Notes under the pieces: model-generated
The model's database searches: none
The model's input: only the letters and a program-made list of their open reading frames with translations
Told to the model about the DNA's origin: nothing
NCBI GenBank assembly: GCA_035307385.1
Contig: DATGID010000019.1
Coordinates: 74,464 to 138,463 of the forward strand
Length of the DNA: 64,000 nucleotides
Reading direction: 5' to 3'
Origin: DATBHW01 sp035307385
GTDB taxonomy: Bacteria; Chloroflexota; Ktedonobacteria; Ktedonobacterales; DATBGS01
Translations under genes and position numbers: made by a program
In this document: piece after piece, positions 9,117 to 16,684 of the stretch
How positions within the stretch are numbered: position 1 is the first letter of the stretch
Layout: the number at the start of each line of letters is the position of its first letter

Positions 9117-9146
9117 ATTATAAACAACAGTTGCCATGTATGCAAC
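9117..9146 (-). promoter_or_regulatory. TetR gene promoter with candidate operator 2
   Basis: On the minus strand: TTGCAT (9140-9145), 17-nt spacer, TATAAT (9117-9122). The inverted repeat GTTGC-N7-GCAAC (9130-9146) covers the -35, so repressor binding would block this promoter and sits upstream of the divergent DoxX gene. Confidence 0.55.
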
Positions 9147-9211
9147 GGTTATCGCTTACCCAACACCTGATGGGAAAAACAGGAATACTCCGTGAGAGAG
9201 GAAGCACAGAC

Positions 9212-9583
9212 GTGAATATCGCCTTGTGGATTGTGGCGGGCCTGCTGGCGCTGGCATTTTTGCTGGCCGGTTTTATGAAAGCCACCAGACCGCTGGACTC
9301 ATTGAAGAAAAATATGCCCTGGACACAGGATGTGCCCCGCCCGTTCGTGCGCTTTATCGGCGTGGCTGAAATCCTGGCGGCCATCGGGCTGATTTTGCCT
9401 GCCATCACCGGCATTCAGCAGTGGCTGGTGGCTGCCGCCGCTGGCGGTCTGGTGATCGTGATGCTGAGCGCGGCCTTCTTCCACGCCGGGCGCAAGGAAT
9501 GGCAGAACATCGGCGGTAATGTAGTGCTGCTGCTGCTGGCAGTGTTTATTCTGGTGGGCCGGTTAGCGTGGTCGCCCTTCTAA
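9212..9583 (+). CDS. DoxX family membrane protein
   Basis: A 123-residue, four-helix membrane protein of the DoxX/DoxD-like type. Helix 1 is IVAGLLALAFLLAGFMKATRP, followed by a loop with PFVRFIGVAEILAAIGLILP, the most conserved part of the family. GTG 9212 is preferred because GAGAGGAAG lies upstream; an in-frame TTG at 9131 has no site. It is divergent from the TetR gene and probably under its control. Family members are linked to redox or thiol stress, but no partner enzyme is nearby. It ends 31 nt before a strong hairpin. Confidence 0.85.
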   Translation: MNIALWIVAGLLALAFLLAGFMKATRPLDSLKKNMPWTQDVPRPFVRFIGVAEILAAIGLILPAITGIQQWLVAAAAGGLVIVMLSAAFFHAGRKEWQNIGGNVVLLLLAVFILVGRLAWSPF

Positions 9584-9614
9584 AGAAAGAGTAAACACAG
9601 CCAGGCAAAGATGA

Positions 9615-9657
9615 GCCGGGGGAACGCTATCACTGAGACTGATAGCGTTCCCCCGGC
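9615..9657. terminator. perfect 18-bp hairpin between convergent genes
   Basis: Arms 9615-9632 and 9640-9657 are perfectly complementary (left arm starts GCCGGGGGAACG) with a 7-nt loop. There is no T-run on either side. Its position between the DoxX stop (9583) and the convergent stop at 9673 suggests a bidirectional terminator. Confidence 0.75.
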
Positions 9658-9672
9658 CTGTGCGGCTGAGGG

Positions 9673-9975
9673 TTACGCCTGGAGCGCCGGGGGATTTTTC
9701 CAGTTCCACCATTTGAGCAGATTGGGATCATGTTCGTCATGGGAGGCGAAATAGACCGCGCAGCGGAAGGTGTAGAGGACGCACGGGTCCATGGGCTGAC
9801 CGCGCAGCCCCTCCAGGGCGGTATACATCGCCTGCGCGTCTTGCTGCGCCAGGTCTTCAATACGCCGATAGCCAAGGTCCCAGAGGTCTTGCGCCAGGGA
9901 GGGGCCAATGCCAGGAATCTGTTGCAGGTTCTTCAGATGCGCGGTTGAACGTCGCGGCGATGTGTTCGTTTGCAT
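9673..9975 (-). CDS. helix-hairpin-helix protein, Cdd1-like
   Basis: A 100-residue protein resembling the Cdd1 (pathogenicity locus) family. It has a helix-hairpin-helix (LQQIPGIGPSLAQDLWDLGY, about residues 16-35) followed by LYTFRCAVYFASHDEHDPNLLKWWNWK, typical of that family's C-terminus. HhH motifs bind DNA non-specifically; the biological role of the family is not established. ATG 9975 has an ideal GGAGG 6 nt upstream. It is divergent from the Rrf2 gene, with an inverted repeat between them. Confidence 0.8.
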   Translation of the reverse strand: MQTNTSPRRSTAHLKNLQQIPGIGPSLAQDLWDLGYRRIEDLAQQDAQAMYTALEGLRGQPMDPCVLYTFRCAVYFASHDEHDPNLLKWWNWKNPPALQA

Positions 9976-10034
9976 GCGTGGCCTCCATTTCACCACCGTT
10001 GGGTGCTCTTCATTGCAGTTCTCTCTTTAGTATA

Positions 10035-10071
10035 CAGTGGAATGTGGACAGAATCGGTCCACATTCCACTG
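10035..10071. promoter_or_regulatory. perfect 15-bp inverted repeat between divergent genes
   Basis: Arms 10035-10049 (CAGTGGAATGTGGAC) and 10057-10071 with a 7-nt centre. Lying between divergent starts, it is more likely an operator than a terminator. It overlaps the upstream side of a minus-strand TATACT (10030-10035). It could be the autoregulatory site of the Rrf2 protein. Confidence 0.5.
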
Positions 10072-10101
10072 CTCTGCTCTGTTTTGGGTAACATGTGCAT
10101 C

Positions 10102-10130
10102 TTGCAGACTGTAGCCGAAGGGAGTACAAT
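10102..10130 (+). promoter_or_regulatory. promoter of the Rrf2-family gene
   Basis: TTGCAG (10102-10107), 17-nt spacer, TACAAT (10125-10130). The start near 10137 gives a very short leader that begins at the GGAGGG ribosome site. Confidence 0.6.
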
Positions 10131-10150
10131 TTTCCTGGAGGGATAGAGCT

Positions 10151-10603
10151 ATGCAGCCCAGAGAACACGTCCAAAGCGGCCCGGTAAACCCGAGTTGGTT
10201 TGTTGTCGCGTTGCAAATCTTACTGATTATCGAGCGGTCTGATCGTGGCAAGGCGTGTTCGAGCGGCGAGCTTGCCGAGCAGATGCACTCCCACGCGGTC
10301 TTTTTGCGGCGCGTGTTCTCTTATCTAGTGCGGGCGGGCATCGCCGAGGCGCGCGAAGGGCGCGATGGCGGCTATCTGCTGGCGCGCCCTGCCGAGCAGA
10401 TTACGCTGGCCGAGGTGTACCGCGCGCTGCAATCCACCGGAAACGGTCCGGCCACGCCCTTTGAACTGCCACGAGGCCTGACGCTTGAAGCTGGCTTGAG
10501 CGCCGCTTTTTGCAAGATTGGCGCGGAGATCGAGGCAGACATCCTCAAAACGCTGGAACGCTATACGCTGGCCGATCTGGTCCAGCGGGAGCGGGTTTCC
10601 TAG
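10151..10603 (+). CDS. Rrf2 family transcriptional regulator
   Basis: A 150-residue protein with the Rrf2 winged helix: SWFVVALQILLIIE, then CSSGELAEQMHSHAVFLRRV as recognition region, then GIAEAREGRDGGYLLARPAEQITLAEVYRAL as wing and dimer helix. Only two cysteines are present and none forms the three-Cys Fe-S cluster ligand set, so it is not an IscR/NsrR-type Fe-S sensor and is closer to the YwnA/CymR side. It is followed by a DoxX gene whose promoter carries an inverted repeat, repeating the regulator-plus-DoxX arrangement seen at 8.4-9.6 kb. Confidence 0.9.
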   Translation: MQPREHVQSGPVNPSWFVVALQILLIIERSDRGKACSSGELAEQMHSHAVFLRRVFSYLVRAGIAEAREGRDGGYLLARPAEQITLAEVYRALQSTGNGPATPFELPRGLTLEAGLSAAFCKIGAEIEADILKTLERYTLADLVQRERVS

Positions 10604-10664
10604 ACAGACCCCTTGCCATGTTGTCAGTCCTGAGATAAGGCTTGCGCTTCCTTTTAAACTGCAC

Positions 10665-10696
10665 TTGATTTTTATACAGTTTCTCGCTATACTGTA
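10665..10696 (+). promoter_or_regulatory. promoter of the second DoxX gene with operator
   Basis: TTGATT (10665-10670), 17-nt spacer, TATACT (10688-10693). The inverted repeat TACAGT-N10-ACTGTA (10675-10696) covers the spacer and the -10. The half site TACAGT also occurs at 10033-10038 beside the inverted repeat in front of the Rrf2 gene, which suggests common control. Confidence 0.6.
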
Positions 10697-10761
10697 ATCG
10701 GAAATGAACAGTTAAGACTGGTCCGCTCATCAGGGCAGGCCAGGAAAGGCGAAGAGAAGCG

Positions 10762-11130
10762 ATGAGTATTGTGGCTATTGTCCTTCAAGTGTTGCTGGCG
10801 CTGGCGTTCTTGCTGACTGCGGTGCGCAAGCTGGCTGGTACGAAGGCGTCTGTGCAGATGCGCGATCTTTTGCATGTCGCGCCCTGGTTCTGGATGGTGA
10901 CCGGCGTGATTGAGTTGGTGGCGGCTGTTGGTCTGGTGGTGGGCATCTGGATAGCCCCATTGGCGGTGCTGGGGGCGCTGCTGCTGGTGGCGACGATGGC
11001 AGGCGCGGTCTTTACGCAGCTTGTCAATAGGCAGCCGTTCCAGCGGGCGTTGCCTGCGGTGGTGCTGTTGGCGCTGGGGCTGGTGGTAGTGCTGGCGCAC
11101 TGGTCGGACGCTACCCGTCTGCTTGGCTAG
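10762..11130 (+). CDS. DoxX family membrane protein
   Basis: A 122-residue, four-helix DoxX-like protein: helix 1 VLQVLLALAFLLTAVRKLAG, then VAPWFWMVTGVIELVAAVGLVVG, matching the family core. It is a distant paralogue of the DoxX at 9212. ATG 10762 follows AAGAGAAG. It lies downstream of the Rrf2 gene but has its own regulated promoter, so it is likely the target rather than an operon partner. The substrate or redox partner is unknown. Confidence 0.85.
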   Translation: MSIVAIVLQVLLALAFLLTAVRKLAGTKASVQMRDLLHVAPWFWMVTGVIELVAAVGLVVGIWIAPLAVLGALLLVATMAGAVFTQLVNRQPFQRALPAVVLLALGLVVVLAHWSDATRLLG

Positions 11131-11318
11131 GGGTGTGACTGAGGTCTTCTTTTCCAGCGCCGTGCTTGTTTCACATGGGAGCTGTGGTCGATTTCATAGC
11201 GCGCCATAGGGAATGTCTTCTATAATGAAAGCCAGCGGGCACGTGGATTCAGAAGCAATGTGCTCGCGTGCTCTCATCATTCGCTTGTCCGTTCTGCGGT
11301 GAAATTAGGAGGTTTCCT

Positions 11319-13130
11319 GTGGCTGGTTTGGAAGGGACCACTGTCGGCCCGTATGAGGTGATCGCGCTGCTTGGCCGTGGTGGCATGGGCCAGGTGTATC
11401 GCGCGCGTGACCCCCGCCTGGAGCGCGAAGTGGCGATCAAAGTCCTGGCGGATGCGCTGTCGAAAGAGCCTGGCTATCTGGAGCGCTTTCGACGCGAGGC
11501 GCGGGCCGTCGCGAAGCTGAATCATCCCAATATTGTGCCGGTGTATGATTTCGGCGAACAGGGCAATCTCACCTATCTGGTGATGCCGTTGATTCCGGGT
11601 GGTACGCTGCGCGACTATCTGGCGCAGCGCCGCAGGCTGCCTCTGGCGGAGGCGCTGGCGATTTTGGAGCAGGTGGCGAGCGCGCTGCAATACGCGCACG
11701 AGCGCGGGCTGGTGCATCGGGATGTGAAGCCTGCCAATATTTTGATGAGCGCGGAGGGTCGCGCGCTGCTGTCGGACTTCGGAATTGTGCGGCTGGTGGA
11801 GAAGGGAGATTCTTCGGCGACGCTGACACGCATGGGGGCGTTTGTGGGCAGCCCGGAGTATGCCGCCCCCGAGATGGTGACGGGCGCGCCGGTCGATCAG
11901 CGCGTAGACCTCTACGCGCTGGGCGTGGTGCTGTTTCAGATGCTGACGGGGCAGTTGCCCTTTGCCGCGCCAACCCCCGTGGCGCTGCTGATGATGCAGA
12001 CGCAGCAGCAGCCGCCCACGCCGCGCAGCCTGAACCCGGAGATTCCGCCAGCGGTGGAAGCGGTGCTGTTGAAGGCGCTGGCGAAGAAGCCGGAAGATCG
12101 CTATCAGACGGCGGCAGCGCTGGTGACTGACCTGCGCGCCGCCGCTGCTGCGCCTTCGGCTGAAACCGACCTGGCGCAAACGCCCTCTGGAATGATGAGT
12201 GACCTGCCGACGGTGGCGACCTATAGAATGCCTCAAGCGCCAGGCAGCGGCCCGGCTGGCTGGGCAAACCAGGGCAGTGGGCCAGCGGCTTCGCCGCCGC
12301 TGCCGCAGACGTATATGACCGGGCTTGCGGCGCTGCCCAATCAATCGACGAACCCTCCGACTCCCCTGCCGTCATCCGCGCCGCCTCGGCGTTCACGCCG
12401 GATGACATCGCTGCTGCTGGTGGTGTTGGCGTTCGTGCTGGTGGCTGGCGGAGGTGCGACGCTGGCGCTGGCGGCCTCGATAGGGTTGTTCAAGGGCAAC
12501 ACCACCCAGACTTCGGCGTCGCAAACGTCGTCTGGCGTGACGCCTCCAGCCCGGCCATCGCCCACGCCGACCCCGCTGCCCACCGTCTATTATATGGCCC
12601 ATTTCTATACAGTGATGAATGGCGATTTGGAAAATGGTGATACGGTTGATAAGGTCATCACCATTGGCAACAACACCTATGAGGCGCGCGAAGGGACCAA
12701 CGGTGATGTGTATCAGAATGGCTCGGCGGACATGCTGGGCCGCGCGGCTGGCATTGCGCAGGTGGTGAGGGACGGAAACGGCACGCCCATTTTCGTCGTG
12801 CTGGTTGACCGCATTGACACCTACCAGGACGCACACACATATTTTCAGCGCCAGGTTGGCTTGATTCAAAGCCAGCCAGCGCCGCAGAGTGTGGGCGCAG
12901 AAGCCGAGGCGGGCATTGTGCAGGTCAACGGGCAACAGACCTATCAGCTTTTTGTGCGCGACGTGAATATTATCATCACGGTTGCCACGGTTCCGATGGA
13001 TGCTGCCCAGAATATGAGCGATTATTTTGTGAACATCGCCAGGGCGATTATGGGCCGCGGCCACGAATGCACCTATTCCACTGATGGGAAGATGACGCTG
13101 CTTCCGGGCAATCCTCCTGCCTGTCAATGA
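11319..13130 (+). CDS. transmembrane Ser/Thr protein kinase with extracytoplasmic domain
   Basis: A 603-residue Hanks-type kinase. LGRGGMGQVY (18-27), K41 in REVAIK, HRDVKPAN (D135) and DFG (153-155) are all present, with APE at 183-185. A long Pro-rich juxtamembrane segment (275-358) precedes one membrane helix (362-390), a Thr/Pro stalk and an outside domain starting near YYMAHFYTVMNGDLENG (about 423). That domain is homologous to the one in the kinase at 6630, including VLVDRIDTYQDAHTYFQRQVG and a C-terminal RGHEC motif. GTG 11319 is chosen because TTAGGAGG is 6 nt upstream; an upstream in-frame GTG at 11268 lacks a site. Confidence 0.93.
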   Translation: MAGLEGTTVGPYEVIALLGRGGMGQVYRARDPRLEREVAIKVLADALSKEPGYLERFRREARAVAKLNHPNIVPVYDFGEQGNLTYLVMPLIPGGTLRDYLAQRRRLPLAEALAILEQVASALQYAHERGLVHRDVKPANILMSAEGRALLSDFGIVRLVEKGDSSATLTRMGAFVGSPEYAAPEMVTGAPVDQRVDLYALGVVLFQMLTGQLPFAAPTPVALLMMQTQQQPPTPRSLNPEIPPAVEAVLLKALAKKPEDRYQTAAALVTDLRAAAAAPSAETDLAQTPSGMMSDLPTVATYRMPQAPGSGPAGWANQGSGPAASPPLPQTYMTGLAALPNQSTNPPTPLPSSAPPRRSRRMTSLLLVVLAFVLVAGGGATLALAASIGLFKGNTTQTSASQTSSGVTPPARPSPTPTPLPTVYYMAHFYTVMNGDLENGDTVDKVITIGNNTYEAREGTNGDVYQNGSADMLGRAAGIAQVVRDGNGTPIFVVLVDRIDTYQDAHTYFQRQVGLIQSQPAPQSVGAEAEAGIVQVNGQQTYQLFVRDVNIIITVATVPMDAAQNMSDYFVNIARAIMGRGHECTYSTDGKMTLLPGNPPACQ

Positions 13131-13222
13131 GTTGGGTGGGCGTGGGGCGTGCCGATTCCTCAGCGCCTTTTAAGCTGTGTCTCAAGAACGTCTCAGCCAG
13201 AGCGTCTAGTATGGAAGCAGGA

Positions 13223-13257
13223 TGATGAGCGGATGCGCCCAGGCGCGCCGCTCATCA
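13223..13257. terminator. hairpin in the 217-nt gap after the second kinase
   Basis: TGATGAGCGG (13223-13232) pairs with 13248-13257, and the interior GCGC/GCGC can extend the stem. There is no T-run. It lies 93 nt after the kinase stop and 90 nt before the next start, so it may be a terminator or a leader structure. Confidence 0.4.
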
Positions 13258-13346
13258 GATAGCAGCGCACGCATGAACAGCGCATGCTGCTTTGATAGAC
13301 GCAAAGGAGGGGAGACCGGCGCAGCGCACATGTCGGTCTAGCCAGG

Positions 13347-14180
13347 ATGTCAACACAGCCACCATTTCTACCCATCTCTTCAGGAGACTATAATGAGTTC
13401 GGCGACGCGCCAACGATGCCCAGCCAGATTCCCCTACCAGAGCGAGTGTCGCTGCCTCTGCCGCCGCAGTATGACCCCCACGCGCCAACACAGCTTCCTC
13501 AGCAGCCGAGCTTTCCGACACCACTGGACCCGCTCTGGTCGCCTGCCCCTACCATGAACGCACCTGAGCAGGCTGGTAGATTTCCCCCGACGGTGCGAGA
13601 TGTTGGCGTTCCGCCCATGCCGGGCGCGCCAGATAGGCCACCCAGGAAACGCCGTATCGGCCTGCTGACGCTGATCGGTGTCGCGCTGGTCGTGGTGGTC
13701 GTCGCAGTCGTTGGCTACTTTGCCCTGGGTTTGGGCAGCACGACAGCGACGCTTCCCTGTTCACTGGGAGGCTATACGGCTTTCACCAGCCCGGACCATA
13801 CGTTCTGCCTGGATTATCCCACCGGCTGGCAGGTCATGAACCCGTCCAGGGGGAGCGGCGCGCAGTTCAGCGGTCCGGCGCATCAGGTCTTCACCGCTGC
13901 CAATCTCGGCGCGTACTCCGGGACAGCAGCAGGCTTTGATCGAGCGGTTTGTCTAAATCTAGGGGGCATCGCTGGCCTGCCGATCACCCTCACGCTGGCA
14001 GGGCAGACCTGGACCCAGCGACTCTGCTTTCTTGATGCTGACCACTATCGGACCATCATCGAGTCTAGCGTGTATCAAGGCAAGCTTTACCATATGGATT
14101 ACGGGTCAGCGACGCTCACGTTTCTGAGTAATCGCAGCCAGTTTTTCACACCCATGGAACAGAGCTTTCGCTTCTTGTAG
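13347..14180 (+). CDS. Pro-rich cytoplasmic tail, single-pass membrane protein with extracytoplasmic domain
   Basis: A 277-residue protein. Residues 1-100 are Pro/Gln-rich and disordered, followed by KRR and one membrane helix (RIGLLTLIGVALVVVVVAVV, about 103-122). The outside domain of about 150 residues has four cysteines and the segment FTSPDHTFCLDYPTGWQVMNP, resembling PsbP/LpqN-type folds that bind small ligands. The order is that of the kinases without the kinase domain. It lies between two kinase genes, so it may be a substrate or co-receptor; this is inference. ATG 13347 has only a weak AGG upstream. Confidence 0.6.
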   Translation: MSTQPPFLPISSGDYNEFGDAPTMPSQIPLPERVSLPLPPQYDPHAPTQLPQQPSFPTPLDPLWSPAPTMNAPEQAGRFPPTVRDVGVPPMPGAPDRPPRKRRIGLLTLIGVALVVVVVAVVGYFALGLGSTTATLPCSLGGYTAFTSPDHTFCLDYPTGWQVMNPSRGSGAQFSGPAHQVFTAANLGAYSGTAAGFDRAVCLNLGGIAGLPITLTLAGQTWTQRLCFLDADHYRTIIESSVYQGKLYHMDYGSATLTFLSNRSQFFTPMEQSFRFL

Positions 14181-14373
14181 ATCAGAATGCCTCAGCAGGG
14201 CTGGATAATAGCCACGTTTGAAGGATGAATGCCCAGGGTTCGCTCTTCTTTTCTTTGGTATACTTTAAGAAGAGATGATTCTGCCCTGCTGAACTCGCCG
14301 CGCTGGCTTGCGACGGAACTGACGGCGTAGGCTTCCGGCAGGGCGACAGTATCTGCATAAAGCGGGTGGCAGC

Positions 14374-15537
14374 ATGGCTGGCGCAGGCGGACTGATTGGG
14401 CAACGGATTGGACCCTATGTGCTTCAGGGGCTGCTGGGCACTGGAGGCATGGGCGCGGTTTATCGCGCCCGGGATATGCGGCTGGGGCGCGCGGTTGCCA
14501 TCAAAGTGATTGATGTCAGCGTGGGCAATGGGCCGCGCTTTGCGGCGCGGTTCCAGCGCGAGGCGCGGGCGCTGGCGCAGCTTGACCACCCCAACATTTT
14601 GCCGCTGTGGGATGTCGGCCAGGTGGGCCACCTGCTCTATCTGGTGACACCCGTGGTGGAAGGCGGCTCTCTGCGCGATCTGCGGCTGCGGCTGGGCGGC
14701 AGCGTGCCGCCAAAGCAGGCGTTTGGCCTGGCAATTCAGGTGGCCGATGCGTTGCAGCACGCCCACGAGCGCGGCATCATCCATCGCGATGTGAAGCCGG
14801 GCAATTTGCTGCTGCATCCCGATGGCCGGATTATGCTGGCCGATTTTGGCATCGCCCGCTCGCTGCATGATGGCGCGGAGATCAGCGCCACCGACCTGGC
14901 GATTGGCACGCCGCATTATATCGCGCCAGAGCAGGCGCTGGGCGATCAGGTGGATGGTCGCGCCGATGTCTATAGCCTGGGCGCGGTGCTGTATGAACTG
15001 CTCAGTGGACGCCCGCCCTATCTGGCTGAATCCGCTACGCGGGTGCTGGTGCAGGTATTGGATGGGCCGCCCCCGCCGCTGCTGCAAGTCAATTCCTCGC
15101 TTTCGCTGGCGGTGCAGACGGTGGTGATGCACGCGCTGGTCAGCCAGCCCGATCAGCGCTATGCGACGGCGGGCGCGTTTGCCGCCGATATGCGCCGGGT
15201 GCTGGAGCTTGGCCTGTTCTTTGCCGGGCAGTCGCTCTCTGGTCCTGCCTTGCCGCGTGTGACCAGGCAATTGCCTCGTTCGCCGGTTGCGTCCCTTTCT
15301 CAGCCGCCCGCCGGGCAGATGGCGTCTGCTCCAGCCGTGCCGCCTGCGCGCCCGCTGGTGGGAGAGAAGATGATGCCTGCTGGCCCGGCACCTGCGCCCG
15401 ACCGCCCGACGTGGAAGCCGGTGCCCAAAGAACCGCCGCCCGCGCCGCGGTCGCTGCGGCTGGCGGTGGTGATGACGATTCTGGTGATTCTCTTCCTGGG
15501 CGGTGTCATTGCGACGGCGCTGATTATCAATCGTTGA
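14374..15537 (+). CDS. membrane-anchored Ser/Thr protein kinase
   Basis: A 387-residue Hanks kinase. LGTGGMGAVY (21-30), K44 in AVAIK, HRDVKPGN (D139), DFG (157-159) and IAPEQA are intact. After a Pro-rich linker (295-358) it ends in a single C-terminal helix (about 363-384) with only INR outside, so unlike its two neighbours it has no sensor domain. It must be regulated from the cytoplasm or by a partner such as the product of the gene at 13347. An extended -10 (TGGTATACT, 14256-14264) lies in its 190-nt upstream gap. It is followed by the galU promoter. Confidence 0.92.
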   Translation: MAGAGGLIGQRIGPYVLQGLLGTGGMGAVYRARDMRLGRAVAIKVIDVSVGNGPRFAARFQREARALAQLDHPNILPLWDVGQVGHLLYLVTPVVEGGSLRDLRLRLGGSVPPKQAFGLAIQVADALQHAHERGIIHRDVKPGNLLLHPDGRIMLADFGIARSLHDGAEISATDLAIGTPHYIAPEQALGDQVDGRADVYSLGAVLYELLSGRPPYLAESATRVLVQVLDGPPPPLLQVNSSLSLAVQTVVMHALVSQPDQRYATAGAFAADMRRVLELGLFFAGQSLSGPALPRVTRQLPRSPVASLSQPPAGQMASAPAVPPARPLVGEKMMPAGPAPAPDRPTWKPVPKEPPPAPRSLRLAVVMTILVILFLGGVIATALIINR

Positions 15538-15559
15538 GCAGAGCCACTCACTTGAGCGC

Positions 15560-15588
15560 TTGACACCGCCAGCCAGGTTGTGTATAGT
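15560..15588 (+). promoter_or_regulatory. strong promoter of galU
   Basis: TTGACA (15560-15565), 17-nt spacer, TATAGT (15583-15588). The start near 15595 leaves an untranslated leader of about 150 nt before galU, long enough for control, but I see no known riboswitch in it. Confidence 0.75.
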
Positions 15589-15745
15589 AGGCGCGTTTGG
15601 AAGCAGAGATGCTGTGCAAGCGGTGCTGTATGGTGCCTGCTCCGGCCAGCCATCAAGGAGAACTCTGGCATATTCCCTGCGGGTATATTTCGTGCGATAC
15701 GGCGCATCGGCGCAAACGATAGCTCATCATAGAAAGTAGCCCATT

Positions 15746-16621
15746 ATGAAAATACGCAAAGCAGTAATTCCGGCGGCTGGCCTGGGAACGCGGCTCCTTC
15801 CGGCAACCAAAGCCACGCCCAAAGAGATGCTCCCGCTGGCCGATAAGCCCTCCATCCAATACATCATCGAGGAGGCTGTGGCTTCAGGTATCGAGCATGT
15901 GATTGTGATTACCAGCCGTACCAAGCGTATCATCGAGGATCATTTTGATTCATCACCCGAATTGGAGCGGATGCTGGAGCAAAAAGGCGACCACCAAACG
16001 CTGGAGATGCTGCGGAAGATCGAGGATATGGCCCAGGTGACGTTTACCCGCCAGCCCAAGCCACAGGGCCTGGGGCACGCCATCAAGATGGCGAGAGACC
16101 TGGTGGGTGATGAGCCGTTTGGCGTTATGCTGCCCGATGACTTGATCGATACGAATGCCGGAACGCCCTGCCTGCGCCAGTTGATGGATGTGTATGAGCA
16201 ACACGAGGGGTCGGTGCTGGCGGTGATGCACGTGCCGCGTGAGCACGTTTCGCGCTATGGCATCATTTCGGGGAAGCAGGTCGCTGAGCGCACCTGGCGC
16301 GTGAGCGAGACGGTGGAAAAGCCGCCCGTTGACCGCGCGCCCTCGGACCTGGCAATTGTGGGGCGCTACGTGCTGACGCCGGAAATCTTTACACTACTGG
16401 AGCAGACGAAGCCGGGGAGCGGCGGCGAGGTACAGGTGACGGATGCGATTGACGCGCTGCTGGGGATGCAGTCGGTCTTTGCCTATGAGTTCACGGGCAC
16501 GCGCTACGACATGGGCGATAAGCTGGGCTGGCTGACGACATCGGTTGCCTACGCGCTCAAACGCCCCGATCTGGCCCCTGGCATGAAAGCCTTTTTGCGC
16601 GGGTTGAATCTGGATGAGTAG
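15746..16621 (+). CDS. galU: UTP--glucose-1-phosphate uridylyltransferase
   Basis: A 291-residue nucleotidyltransferase making UDP-glucose. It shows KAVIPAAGLGTRLLPATKA (nucleotide loop), PKEMLPLADKPSIQYIIEEA, the catalytic region FGVMLPDDLIDT, and RYDMGDKLGWL near the C-terminus, all standard for bacterial GalU. Its length is normal. UDP-glucose feeds envelope polysaccharide and glycolipid synthesis; the GT9 glycosyltransferase 18 kb away is the only other sugar gene in the window. The gene is monocistronic, bounded by its own promoter and by a large palindrome 5 nt after the stop. Confidence 0.95.
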   Translation: MKIRKAVIPAAGLGTRLLPATKATPKEMLPLADKPSIQYIIEEAVASGIEHVIVITSRTKRIIEDHFDSSPELERMLEQKGDHQTLEMLRKIEDMAQVTFTRQPKPQGLGHAIKMARDLVGDEPFGVMLPDDLIDTNAGTPCLRQLMDVYEQHEGSVLAVMHVPREHVSRYGIISGKQVAERTWRVSETVEKPPVDRAPSDLAIVGRYVLTPEIFTLLEQTKPGSGGEVQVTDAIDALLGMQSVFAYEFTGTRYDMGDKLGWLTTSVAYALKRPDLAPGMKAFLRGLNLDE

Positions 16622-16625
16622 CACC

Positions 16626-16677
16626 ATTGCAAAGGGGCAGCAGAGGCCAGCGCTGGCCTCTGCTGCCCCTTTGCAAT
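16626..16677. terminator. perfect 52-bp palindrome between convergent galU and UroD-family gene
   Basis: Two 26-nt arms (16626-16651 and 16652-16677) are perfectly complementary with no spacer; the left arm begins ATTGCAAAGGGGCAG. It lies exactly between two convergent stop codons (16621 and 16685). It has no T-run beyond TTTGCAAT within the arm. It probably terminates both strands. Confidence 0.8.
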
Positions 16678-16684
16678 ACCTGCT

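Noticed and set aside
14182..15270. Open frame of 362 codons on the minus strand
   Set aside because: Opposite the third Ser/Thr kinase; product is Arg/Gln/His-rich without domains.
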